Of a stretch of 64,000 nucleotides of DNA, positions 50,631-59,645 are shown in pieces. The translations under genes and the position numbers were made by a program. This stretch comes from an uncultured Dehalococcoidia bacterium (GTDB taxonomy: Bacteria > Chloroflexota > Dehalococcoidia > Lucifugimonadales > Australimonadaceae). The stretch spans positions 2,165,931 through 2,229,930 of the forward strand of contig OY282355.1 in the NCBI GenBank assembly GCA_958295525.1. Reading direction: 5' to 3'. The notes under the pieces were generated by a model. The model ran no database searches. It was not told where the DNA came from and saw nothing but the letters and a program-made list of their open reading frames with translations. The first letter of the stretch is position 1. Each line of letters starts with the position of its first letter.

Positions 50631-53024
50631 CTACGCATCGCTCTCTTGGAAGTAGCGCAGGTCGGTGCAGCCATCGGCGAATTCCGCGAGGTCGTTCCGA
50701 ACGTAAATGGCGCTGCGGGCGTACTGCATCTCGGTTCCGACGCGGCGGCTCATCAGATAATCCGCCGCTGAGCGCCAGCCCTCGCGGGAGGCCGCGCCGG
50801 AGAGAATCTTGCCCGGCGTGAGTCCGGCGTAGGTCGCGTTGTTGAACCACCACAGCGTATGCATCTCGCCCGCCCGCGCGTAATTCTCCATCTGCGCGGC
50901 GTTGTCCTCTTCCGACCACTGGCTCATTAGGACGAATTCGGCGTCGGGCGGCGACTCCAACGGCGTGTTCTTGACGTCGCGCGTCGAGAATCCGGGGCGG
51001 CCCCGCAGATACCAGCGCCACTGCCACTGCAGATTGTCGTATTCGTCAACGAGAACGCGCGCGCCCTCGCGCCCCAGTCCGGCGGCCTCGGCGGCGCGCT
51101 CGATGCATTGCAGGGCGTAGCGCGCTTCCTGCCCGGTCTGCGAATAGACCAGCAGTTCCCGCGGGCGCTCGTAGGATGCATGCGAGTAGGCGGCGCGCGC
51201 GGAGAAGAAAACGGTCATTCCCGCCGCCGCAGTGAGAACGCCAAGCGTCAAGAGCGCGGCGCCGGGCGAGGCGCGCGGAATGCGCCCAGCGACTGCGCGG
51301 AACGGCGTTGCGGCGAGCGCGAGCCCCCGCCCGGCGCGGCGGAGAGGAGCGCCGGAGCGGAGGGAGCGGGCGGCCCCGGGCTGCTGCCGAACCGCGCCGC
51401 CCGCGCGCCGCGCCGCCCGACCGCCAACCGGCGCGGCAGGCGCGGCGGACGTCTCGCGCTCCGCTCTCCGTCGGGCGCGGAAGGCGCGTATCCGCATCTC
51501 CGCGAAGGCGGCGAGAACGACGGCGATCAGGGCGCAAGCGACCCAAAAGCCGGGCTCGCCCGCCGGGTCGTCCGCCGTCATCCAGCGAATCGCCGCGTAG
51601 GGGACGGCTGCGCCGAGCGCGATCCCGGCGCCGTAGGCGAGCGCGGGGCGCGCCGCCTCGACCGCGCGCTCGGCCATCAGCCCGGCGGCGCGTCCGGCGA
51701 CGAACGCGATGGGCAGCGCGATGCCCGTGAGCAGCCAGGGCATTCGCTCCCCGGCCGCAGAGTAGATAGCGAACGACAAGGCCGCCCAAGCGACGATGAC
51801 GACGTCGAAGAGGCTGCGACGCCGCCGCGCCAGCAGACAGGCGCCTCCGGCGACGGCGGGAGCGGCGATGAGAAATTCGTAGACGGAGAGGCCGATGACG
51901 TAGTAGTACCACGGCTGGTTGGCGCGCTCCACGCCTTGCTGCGCTATCCAGTAGCCCAGCGAGCCCCACATTCCCGTCAGGAAGCCTTGCCAGTTGGTGA
52001 AGACGCTGGTGAAGAGCAGAAGCCATACGGCGGCGAACGTTGCGAATAGGAAAGGCCACCGACGACGGTTCCACGCCATTCCGACGACGATGGAGACGGC
52101 TAGCAGAAAGATGACCAGGAAGCCCGCGATGTAGATGGCGCCGCCGATGGGCTGGCCGGTCACCCCCTCGGCGCGAAAGAGGTCGCCGCTCTGGACGCGG
52201 GGGTCGTTCAGGTCGGGGTTCACGAGAATCACGCCCGCGAACCGCTGAAAGAGTCCGGCGGCGGGCGCCCACATCGGCAGGATGAGCGTTCCCATCACAA
52301 TGAGCAGGTCGCTTGCGGGGCCCGTCCGCGAGAGCGGGCGGGCGTTCCGCACCCATTCCCAAAGCGGGCGCGCCGCGAGGAGGAACAGCAGCAGGCCGAA
52401 CATTCCGGCGAGGAAGAACGCGCTCTCTTTCGTTGCGAACGCCAGCGCCCAAACCGCCGCCCAGGCGAACAGCATCCAGACTCGCGGGCGCTCAAGGTAG
52501 CGAAGCGCGAGCGCGAGCAGGACGACGGCCCAAACGGCCATATACACGTCGTTCCGCATAAAGCGCGAGAAGTAGAGGATGGTGGGGGAGATGAGCAGGA
52601 AGAGCGAGACCGCGAGCGCGCCGAAGCGCCCCAATTCGCGGCGGAAGAGCCACGGCGTCGCGACGAGCGCCGCGCCGAAAAGGGCGGGAAGCAGCCTCGC
52701 GGCGAAATCGCTCGCCCCAATGATCTTGTAGGTGGCCGCGCCCGCGTGAAACAGGAACGGGCCGTGCGTGAGCGGATTGTGCTGATAGCCCCCGCCCGTC
52801 GAGTAAGTCCACGAGTAGAGCGCGTGCAAGACCTCGTCGTAGTGCAGGACGCGCCCCCCGAGGTCCCAAAGGCGCGTGCCCAGCGCCAGCGCGATCAGAA
52901 CGAGGACGGCCCAGCCCTCCCACGTCCGGGGCGGGCGGACGGCGGCTATGCGGGCGGGCGCGAGCCGCATAGCGAACGCCGCGCTCCGCCAAGCCTCGGC
53001 GAGGGCTGTCCGCAGCGTTCGCAC
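50631..53024 (-). CDS. Agl23-like GT-C membrane protein
   Basis: A 797-residue polytopic membrane protein of the 'flippase activity-associated Agl23' type. The first outer loop has LHYDEVLHALYSWTYSTGGGYQHNPLTHGP, and the helical region follows for about 450 residues, then an Arg/Ala-rich low-complexity segment (about 500-580) and a soluble C-terminal domain. These proteins act with lipid-linked sugar handling. The start is GTG, one base after the DUF2298 stop codon, so coupling is tight. Confidence 0.83.
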   Translation of the reverse strand: MRTLRTALAEAWRSAAFAMRLAPARIAAVRPPRTWEGWAVLVLIALALGTRLWDLGGRVLHYDEVLHALYSWTYSTGGGYQHNPLTHGPFLFHAGAATYKIIGASDFAARLLPALFGAALVATPWLFRRELGRFGALAVSLFLLISPTILYFSRFMRNDVYMAVWAVVLLALALRYLERPRVWMLFAWAAVWALAFATKESAFFLAGMFGLLLFLLAARPLWEWVRNARPLSRTGPASDLLIVMGTLILPMWAPAAGLFQRFAGVILVNPDLNDPRVQSGDLFRAEGVTGQPIGGAIYIAGFLVIFLLAVSIVVGMAWNRRRWPFLFATFAAVWLLLFTSVFTNWQGFLTGMWGSLGYWIAQQGVERANQPWYYYVIGLSVYEFLIAAPAVAGGACLLARRRRSLFDVVIVAWAALSFAIYSAAGERMPWLLTGIALPIAFVAGRAAGLMAERAVEAARPALAYGAGIALGAAVPYAAIRWMTADDPAGEPGFWVACALIAVVLAAFAEMRIRAFRARRRAERETSAAPAAPVGGRAARRAGGAVRQQPGAARSLRSGAPLRRAGRGLALAATPFRAVAGRIPRASPGAALLTLGVLTAAAGMTVFFSARAAYSHASYERPRELLVYSQTGQEARYALQCIERAAEAAGLGREGARVLVDEYDNLQWQWRWYLRGRPGFSTRDVKNTPLESPPDAEFVLMSQWSEEDNAAQMENYARAGEMHTLWWFNNATYAGLTPGKILSGAASREGWRSAADYLMSRRVGTEMQYARSAIYVRNDLAEFADGCTDLRYFQESDA

Positions 53025-53025
53025 G

Positions 53026-56000
53026 TCAGGAAGTCCTCTCTGCGTTGACGCGGTGGATCGCGATGCCTCCGTTTTCGAAGACGACGGGGCCGAGCGCGGC
53101 GAACTTGCGCTCGCCCTCGCCCCCGTACACGGCGCGCTCGCGCGGGCCGACGACCACGTAGTCTACGCCGTGCTCGTCCAACAGCGCGGCGGCTACGGCG
53201 GGGTCTTCCGTTTCGTAGATGCGGCGCACGTCGTCTTGCAACCCTCCGAAGTCAACGCTGCCCGCGCTTCGCCACTGCCGCTCGTGCCCCTCCCACCCGA
53301 GGATCGTCGGGCGTCCGGTGGCGGAGGCGATCCGCGCCAGATCGGGGCTCCAGTCGTTGCAGACGCTCTCGCCGCAGGGAACGATGGCCGCCTCGAGTAT
53401 CACGGCGTCGCGCGCGGTGTTGCCCTGCGCCCAGCGCACGGCTTCGTAGTCGGCGGGCGACTGCTCCCGGAGATAGGCGAGGCCGTCCAGCGTGAAGCGC
53501 GGCTGCTCTCCGGCGCGCGACGCTATCCCCGCCGCCGGATAGTAGAGGGCGGCGCCGAAGAGCAGAGCGAGCGCGACGCCCCAAGCGGTCAATCCGACGC
53601 GCCCCGAGCCCTTGCTTCTGTCCCACCGGACGGTGACGAACCACAGCGCGAATCCGCCGACGACCGCGAGCAGCAGCCAAGCCTGATAGTAGAGTTTGAA
53701 GACGGTGTTCATCCGGCGCAGCGCGCCGCCGAATATGTCCACGACGTGAAACAGTTCCGAACCCATCACGAGCGCCGCCGCCGCGCCGAACAACAGCAGA
53801 GCGGGCGCGGCGCCGTTCCATTGCGGCGCTCGCTCGCGGTCAACGGCGAGCCGCATCGCCTCGCTGTCGCGGTGCGCGAGCGTCCACGCTCCGTAGAGCG
53901 CGAGCCCGGCGGCGACGGCCAGCGGAATGACGGGAATGAGCCGGTCGAGCGCCAGCAGTTCGCCGGTGTCGCCCCGCTCTCCGTTGACAATCCCGTGCCA
54001 TACGGCTCCGCCGACGATGAAGACGCTTCCGACGATCAAGGTGAGGCGGGGGTTGAACGTGAAGAGCGCCTCGTCGGCCCGTGGCTGATAGAACCCCATT
54101 TGATGAAAGGCGAAAAGCGCCGCCGCCGCCGCAAGGAGCGGAACGCCGTAGACGGGCTGCAGCCACAGCAGAACTGGCGCGAACGCCGCGAGGACGACGA
54201 CGCTGAACCGCAGAAGGCTCCAGTTGCCGCGCCGGAGCGTTTGCCGCATAGCGACTATGAAGAACGGCGCCGCCAGGCAGCCCAGAACGCCCCAAACGAG
54301 AACGAAGTGAACGGGGCGCGTCCGCTCCTCTTGCAACGGCTGAATCCCTTGCGCCAGGCTATCGAATCCCAGCAGGAACGGCGCGGCGGCGAGAACGCAG
54401 CCGGCGGTCAGGAGAAGCGCGGCGGCGGCGGCGCGGCTCAGGCGCCAGCGTCCGGTTATCTTGGCGTCGCGTGTCCAAGTCTCCAGCGCGCGGCTGAAGG
54501 AGTAGACGCCGCCTTGCCCGCCTCCGGGCGCGCCGAGCGCGAGCGTGTCGCCTCGGATGGCCGCCGCGCTGCCGAGCGCGGTGTCTATGCTCGTGTCCTC
54601 GGCGGTGAGTTCCGCTTGGAACTCCCAGCCGCGCGCCGTTTCGGCGAACACGAACGCCGCCCCCGCGTTCGGCGCGGGCCCGTTGCTCCCCGGCGCTCCC
54701 GCGACCAAGTAGTACCCGTCGAAATCTATCGCCGAGCCGAAAGAGGGAAAGGCCGACGGATTCGGGCTCTCCAGCCTCGCGCGCTGCGTCCAGCCTGATC
54801 CTCTTTCGTGAAAGATCGTGACGGCTCCGTCGCCGCTCATTGCGAGGCGCCCGCTGTCTAGGGCGACGCTTCTCCCGTACGCGCGCGGATCAGGAGACGG
54901 CGGGCGCAAGGTGGCTGCGCGCCCCCACTCCCCGGAGACGCGCCGGTAGACGTCCACCGCCCACCCGTCCGCGCTCAGCACGCCCGCAGCGAGCGTGTTC
55001 CCCTCAATGGCCACCTGCGTGATCAGACCGTCGTCCGCCGATGGGTAGAGCGTCGCGCGCCGCGTCCAGTCCTTCCCGTCTATGCGGAAGACGTGCACGG
55101 CTTCGAGCGAGGCGACGGCGACCGCCTCCCCGCTCATCGCCACGGAGTGCCCGAACCCGGAGACGGGATGGCCGGACGGCGGCCTGATGGTCGTGAGCAG
55201 CCCCCACGTATCCCCCGCCGGGCCGTAGAGGAGCGCGGCGCCGTTGACGCTCGCCCGCGGCGCTCCGATGACGGCCATCTCCCCCTGCGCCGCGATGGAC
55301 GCGCCGAAGTCGGACTCCGGGCCGAGCCCTCCGGCCTCGATCTTGCGGGCGCGCCGCCACTTCCCGCCGTCCCTTGCGTAGACCCATGCGGTCGGCGCGT
55401 CGGTCTCCGTGTGCTCTCCCACGGATTCGCCCGCTATGAGGAACTGAGAGGTGAAGGCGAGCGAGCGCCCGAACTGCATTCGCCGCTCGTTCCGCGCCGC
55501 GTTGAGCAGCGCCGCGCCGCCGACGAGCGCGAGCCCCAGCGGCAAGTCCCACAGATTCACCGCCGCCGCGCCGCCGACCGCGATGAGCGTCACGAAGATG
55601 AGCGGGGCGTGCCGCCGCGCCGCGTTCGGCTGCGCGAGCCGCGGCTGAAGATACAACTGGACGGCGACTCCGACGATGAGCAAGACGAAGCCGATGGACA
55701 TCACGTGCGGGTGCATATCCCCTAGCAGGAAACTAAAGGCGGGAAACTCGGTGATGACGTTCGGCGCTGCGCGGGACGCCCGCCACCACCACCAAACGTC
55801 GTCCGGGCGCCAAAGGGCGGACGCCCCCGCCTCCGCGTACCACTCCTCGTTCGGCGTGATCCATTCCCAGAACCCGGGCCCGCCCGCGCCCGACGCCCAC
55901 GCCAACTCCAATACGCCAAGCGCGTTTCCGGCGAGCAGCAGGAGAAACACGGAGCCCATCCCCGCAAGCGCGCCCGCCGCCGCCGTTCCCCTCGACAGAC

Positions 56001-56610
56001 GGACGAGATTGAAAGTCACGCCGAAAGCGGCGATCGCCGCAATCGCCGCGTAAGAGGCGAGCCCCAGATTGTAGGCGACGGATGAGCCGACTCCGGTGAG
56101 CATCGCCAGCGCGCCGGCGAGGAGATAGCCGAGGTAGTAGTAGGAGACGCTCTCGCCCGCGAGCCACGGGTCGTTCGGCGGATAGGAAGGGCTGGCGATG
56201 ACGGAATTGAGGAACATTAGGTCCATTGACTGTTCGGTGTGAACGATGTCCGGAATCGTTGCGCGGAGAAGCGCGGCGCCCGCGAACACTGCGGCGAACA
56301 CCGCCTCCACGCCGATCAGGAGGCGGAGGTTGCCGCGAACGAACTGCGTTATCTCGCCGCGGCGGCGGCGAACGGCGAACAGCGATATGGCCGCGACCAC
56401 GGCGAGCGCGATCAGGACGGACCAGCGGGAGTTGGGAATGATCTGCGCGAGGCCGATCAGCCAGACGAAGAACCCCGTCGCCAGCAACCCAAGCGGCTTG
56501 GCGAAGGCGTAGCCCCGATCGGGCATTCGGGAGAACGCGCGCCAAGAGAGGGGAAACGCCGCGAAAGCGAAGACCTGCAGCGCAACGAACCAGAGCGCGG
56601 CGTCGAGCAT
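53026..56610 (-). CDS. DUF2298 (YYY-type) membrane protein with inserted FG-GAP propeller
   Basis: A 1194-residue polytopic protein. Residues 1-375 are the start of DUF2298 (RATIPDIVHTEQSMDLMFL, then ESVSYYYLGYLL, the YYY motif). Residues about 378-720 are soluble, made of FG-GAP-like units (FGRSLAF..LIAGES, FGASIAAQGEMAVIGAP, FGHSVAMSGEAVAVA, YGRSVALDSGRLAMS, FGSAIDFDGYYLVAGAP). After 720 the helices resume to residue 1194 with HVVDIFGGALRRMNTVFKLYYQ. The propeller would stand outside the membrane. The ATG shares one base with the ftsY stop. Confidence 0.85.
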   Translation of the reverse strand: MLDAALWFVALQVFAFAAFPLSWRAFSRMPDRGYAFAKPLGLLATGFFVWLIGLAQIIPNSRWSVLIALAVVAAISLFAVRRRRGEITQFVRGNLRLLIGVEAVFAAVFAGAALLRATIPDIVHTEQSMDLMFLNSVIASPSYPPNDPWLAGESVSYYYLGYLLAGALAMLTGVGSSVAYNLGLASYAAIAAIAAFGVTFNLVRLSRGTAAAGALAGMGSVFLLLLAGNALGVLELAWASGAGGPGFWEWITPNEEWYAEAGASALWRPDDVWWWWRASRAAPNVITEFPAFSFLLGDMHPHVMSIGFVLLIVGVAVQLYLQPRLAQPNAARRHAPLIFVTLIAVGGAAAVNLWDLPLGLALVGGAALLNAARNERRMQFGRSLAFTSQFLIAGESVGEHTETDAPTAWVYARDGGKWRRARKIEAGGLGPESDFGASIAAQGEMAVIGAPRASVNGAALLYGPAGDTWGLLTTIRPPSGHPVSGFGHSVAMSGEAVAVASLEAVHVFRIDGKDWTRRATLYPSADDGLITQVAIEGNTLAAGVLSADGWAVDVYRRVSGEWGRAATLRPPSPDPRAYGRSVALDSGRLAMSGDGAVTIFHERGSGWTQRARLESPNPSAFPSFGSAIDFDGYYLVAGAPGSNGPAPNAGAAFVFAETARGWEFQAELTAEDTSIDTALGSAAAIRGDTLALGAPGGGQGGVYSFSRALETWTRDAKITGRWRLSRAAAAALLLTAGCVLAAAPFLLGFDSLAQGIQPLQEERTRPVHFVLVWGVLGCLAAPFFIVAMRQTLRRGNWSLLRFSVVVLAAFAPVLLWLQPVYGVPLLAAAAALFAFHQMGFYQPRADEALFTFNPRLTLIVGSVFIVGGAVWHGIVNGERGDTGELLALDRLIPVIPLAVAAGLALYGAWTLAHRDSEAMRLAVDRERAPQWNGAAPALLLFGAAAALVMGSELFHVVDIFGGALRRMNTVFKLYYQAWLLLAVVGGFALWFVTVRWDRSKGSGRVGLTAWGVALALLFGAALYYPAAGIASRAGEQPRFTLDGLAYLREQSPADYEAVRWAQGNTARDAVILEAAIVPCGESVCNDWSPDLARIASATGRPTILGWEGHERQWRSAGSVDFGGLQDDVRRIYETEDPAVAAALLDEHGVDYVVVGPRERAVYGGEGERKFAALGPVVFENGGIAIHRVNAERTS

Positions 56611-57581
56611 CAGCGTCCGCCGTCCCGCTGGGGTTCGGGCGCAAACAAAGCGTCAACGAAATCGTCCGTGTCGAACAATGCGAGGTCTTCCTCTCCCTCG
56701 CCCGTTCCGATAAAGACGACGGGCAATTGCAACTCCTGCGCGACCGCGACGGTCACGCCTCCCTTCGCCGTTCCGTCCAGTTTGGCGAGGAACGCTCCGG
56801 TGACGCCGACGGCCTCTTTGAAGACGCGCGCCTGCTCCACTCCGTTGTGGCCTGTGCCGGCGTCCACCACGAGGAGGGTTTGCTGAGGCGCGCCCGGTGC
56901 GCGGCTCTCGAAGACGCGCCGGACTTTCCGCAATTCGTCCATCAAGGGCGTTTTCGTATGGAGCCTTCCGGCGGTGTCGAAGATGAGGACGTCGGCGCCG
57001 CGCGCGGCCGCGGCCTCGTAGGAGTCGAACGCGACCGCCCCGGGGTCGGCGCCGTGCTGATGGGCGACGACGTCCGCGCCGATCCGCTCGCCCCAGACCT
57101 TGATCTGCTCTATCGCGGCGGCCCGGAAGGTGTCGCCCGCCCCGATGAGAACGGACTTGCCCATCCGCCGGTAGTGGGCGGCGAGTTTGGCGATGCTGGT
57201 GGTCTTGCCTGCGCCGTTGACGCCAACGACCATCAGAACGAACGGCTTGGCCGGCAAGTCCGGGCGGTCGTACCAATCCCAGAAGGTTTTGTCTTCCGGC
57301 TCGAGGAGGAAGGCCAGTTCCTCCTTGAAGAGTTCGACGACCTCGGCGGGGTCGGTTGTCTCTTCCTCGCGGACGCGGCGGCGGACGGCGTTCACCGTGG
57401 CGAGCGACGTCTCGACGCCTACGTCGGCGGAGATGAGCGCCTCCTCCAAGCCTTCCCAGAGGCGCTCGTCGGAGAGGGAAGCGTTCTGAAAGAGCGCGGC
57501 GAGTCCGCCTCCCCAGCCGCTTCGCGTGCGGGCTAGAGCGTCGGTCGTCTTGTCTTTGCGGCGGAGGAAGTTGAAAACCAT
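56610..57581 (-). CDS. ftsY: signal recognition particle receptor FtsY
   Basis: A 323-residue SRP receptor GTPase. The NG domain shows GVNGAGKTTSI (120-130), FDTAGR, the LAKLDGTAKGG specificity motif and GTGEGEEDL. The acidic A domain of larger FtsY proteins is absent, giving a short form. It heads a five-gene minus-strand operon with membrane proteins that depend on SRP for insertion. Candidate promoter at 57648-57677. Starts VFNFLRRK. Confidence 0.95.
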   Translation of the reverse strand: MVFNFLRRKDKTTDALARTRSGWGGGLAALFQNASLSDERLWEGLEEALISADVGVETSLATVNAVRRRVREEETTDPAEVVELFKEELAFLLEPEDKTFWDWYDRPDLPAKPFVLMVVGVNGAGKTTSIAKLAAHYRRMGKSVLIGAGDTFRAAAIEQIKVWGERIGADVVAHQHGADPGAVAFDSYEAAAARGADVLIFDTAGRLHTKTPLMDELRKVRRVFESRAPGAPQQTLLVVDAGTGHNGVEQARVFKEAVGVTGAFLAKLDGTAKGGVTVAVAQELQLPVVFIGTGEGEEDLALFDTDDFVDALFAPEPQRDGGR

Positions 57582-57647
57582 CGGCGCGGTTGCGCTCGTC
57601 CCAAGCCTGCCGTCCGGCGAGCGGTCGGCTGCGCGGAGCGCGTCCGC

Positions 57648-57677
57648 ATAGTATCAACGCGGGAGCGCCGCATACAA
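57648..57677 (-). promoter_or_regulatory. candidate promoter of ftsY operon
   Basis: On the minus strand TTGTAT (complement of 57672-57677) and TACTAT (complement of 57648-57653) are 18 bases apart. The predicted leader to ftsY is about 60 bases. Confidence 0.4.
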
Positions 57678-57689
57678 GGGGCGGGGGCG

Positions 57690-57765
57690 GGGATCGAATT
57701 CCCCGTTCACGGGGCAGGGGGCGAGATTCCCGCCTGCGCGGGAATGACGGGGCAGGGGGCGGGAC
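57690..57765. repeat. dispersed palindromic repeat copy with flanks
   Basis: ATTCCCGCCTGCGCGGGAA and flanking GGGGCAGGGGGCG tracts on both sides, between ftsY and the protease-like gene. A related flank occurs near 37280. Confidence 0.7.
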
Positions 57766-57844
57766 GAGGTGAGGGAATAGGAACGACGATAGGGCGGGAA
57801 TGAGGGGCAAGGAGGGGGTGGGCGGGGGCGCGCCTAAGCGGGCG

Positions 57845-59176
57845 CTAGAACGCGAGGTCGAGGTTCGACGAGGAGCCGGGCGAGCCCGTTCGGTACATTC
57901 CGGTCGCCTCGGCGACGCGGCCCGCCGTCCAGAACTGGACGGTGGCGCGGGAGTAGCCGCGGTCGGGAACGGATATGGGGAAGTCGTACTGCCCGAGCAT
58001 CGTCGTCTGGCGGCTGAACCAAACGTCCGGCCTGCCCGGCGCCTGCACTCGCGCGTAGAGGCGCGTGCCCGCAGGGGCGAGCAGTCCGTCCACCCTCAGC
58101 GTTCCGTAGAAGATGAGCGGGATGGGCGGAATGATGTTCTGGTTCGGGGAGATCGCGGGCGGCTGGATCACGCTGAGCCCGCCCCGCAGGTAGGGAACCG
58201 CGTTGCTGCCCACGCCCGCCGACGCGACGGCGAACACTTCGCCCCGCCGCCCGATGTTGTTGGCGGCGATGAAAGACGCCGGCATCCGCAGGCCCTGTAT
58301 CTTGCCGTCGGCGTTCACGACCACCGCGCCGTTGGCGGTGGCGGCGTCGGCGATCCGGATCTGCAGGTAGTTGTAGCCCGTGAAAGACGGACGGAACCCC
58401 GTGACGATGGTGTTGCGCGTTTCCGGCGCGGACGAGATGCCTCCGTACTGGACGATGCCGACGCCCTGGTTCAGCAGCGGCTGATCGGCGGAGAAGGGGA
58501 TGTAGTCGTAGGAACGGGATTCGCCGATGGGCTGCAGAAGCGCGAGCCCGGCGTTGTCGTCCCGTCCGATCACCCACGCCTGGCCGCTCGCCCCGCCCTG
58601 TATGCGGAAGTCCGCGATGGGCGACGCCCCAAGCCCGTCGGAGGTCGTGATGATCTCTCCGTATTCGCTGAAAATGACGCCTGTCCAAACGTTGTCGCCC
58701 GCCGTGAGTTCAACGACGGCGCTCCGCGCCCGCTGCAAGGCTTCCGCGAAATTCGCCGGGGCGGGCGTCGGCGCGGGCGATGGGGTTGGCGTGAAGGGGA
58801 CGGGAGTCGGCGCGGCGGTCGGCGGAGGCGGGGGCGTTGGAGGGAAAGACGAGGGAGTCGCCGTTGGCGGGGCGGGAGTGGGCGCGGGCGTCGCCTGCGC
58901 GTTGAGCGCCGCCAGCACGACGCGCAGCGTCTCCTGCATCACGGCGAGCGTCCGCTGCATCTCGCGCACCAGTTGCAGCAGCGACTCCGTCGTGGGCGGA
59001 GGAAGCGGCGTTGGCGCGGGCGTCGGCGTGGACGATTGCGCTTGGACGACGTTCCCGACGCCGGACGCGCCGAAAGGGGCGCGCTCGACCGACGCGAGCG
59101 CGAGGGCGGCGATGATGAGCGCGCCCGCAATGAGGAGCGCGGCGCGCAAGGGTTTCTTTTTGTTGGAGCGCTGCAC
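57845..59176 (-). CDS. secreted or anchored degenerate trypsin-like protein
   Basis: A 443-residue exported protein. A membrane segment (about 11-31) is followed by a Pro/Thr-rich linker with a short helical stretch, then at about residue 150 a trypsin/HtrA-like domain: WTGVIFSEYGEIITTSDGLG, NAGLALLQ and TANGAVVVNADGKIQGLRMP. The His, Asp and Ser positions of the triad look replaced (no GNSGGP), so it is probably a pseudoprotease or binding protein. The C-terminus is a separate beta-rich domain. GTG start. Function unknown. Confidence 0.7.
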   Translation of the reverse strand: MQRSNKKKPLRAALLIAGALIIAALALASVERAPFGASGVGNVVQAQSSTPTPAPTPLPPPTTESLLQLVREMQRTLAVMQETLRVVLAALNAQATPAPTPAPPTATPSSFPPTPPPPPTAAPTPVPFTPTPSPAPTPAPANFAEALQRARSAVVELTAGDNVWTGVIFSEYGEIITTSDGLGASPIADFRIQGGASGQAWVIGRDDNAGLALLQPIGESRSYDYIPFSADQPLLNQGVGIVQYGGISSAPETRNTIVTGFRPSFTGYNYLQIRIADAATANGAVVVNADGKIQGLRMPASFIAANNIGRRGEVFAVASAGVGSNAVPYLRGGLSVIQPPAISPNQNIIPPIPLIFYGTLRVDGLLAPAGTRLYARVQAPGRPDVWFSRQTTMLGQYDFPISVPDRGYSRATVQFWTAGRVAEATGMYRTGSPGSSSNLDLAF

Positions 59177-59645
59177 GAATTTCCGTCCGCCCGCAACTTT
59201 CGCACAGAACGGCGCGGAGGTCTAGGCGTTTGGCGCGCAAAGCGCCGCGCATTGCGCTTGCCGCGAGGCGACGCCCGCCCCCTCCGCGCCGTCGCCCGCT
59301 GCTTCGGCGCCCGCGACAGATAACCCGCCGTTCGCCCCCGCCGCGCCGCCATCCCGCCCCCATCTCCGTCGTTCCCGCGCAGGCGCGCCCCCGCCCCGCC
59401 CCGCCGCGTTGCGACATACGCCCGTTGCGCGGCGCTGCGCGCCGTCTCCACAATGTCATAGAGAAGATACAACGCCTATTCGTCATTCACTCCGCTGGGC
59501 GGCGCCCGAGCGTTCCGACCCGGAACTCGACGGCTTTCGCAAATTATGACAGCGCCTCGTTGCAAACCTGATTCCATTGCGCTAATCTTATGACAAGATA
59601 GAGTCGCAGACGCGACGAAGACGGCTTTGGGAAGGAGGCGATGCA
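59177..59645. other. 469-base gap, mostly non-coding
   Basis: No gene is supported. The left part is C/G-rich (59220-59460) and has only low-complexity frames. A TTCCCGCGCAGGCG half repeat is at about 59373. The right part turns AT-richer and contains a candidate promoter at 59560-59588 and a GAAGGAGG ribosome site for the prohead protease. This composition step may mark one edge of an inserted element. Confidence 0.6.
59560..59588 (+). promoter_or_regulatory. candidate promoter of capsid island
   Basis: TTGCAA (59560-59565) and TAATCT (59583-59588) are 17 bases apart. It is the only AT-rich stretch in the gap and lies about 55 bases before the prohead protease start. Each hexamer is only a partial match. 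Confidence 0.35.

Noticed and set aside
59177-59460. Low-complexity frames rich in Arg and Pro
   Set aside because: No domain, start context or conserved pattern; GC-rich non-coding DNA.
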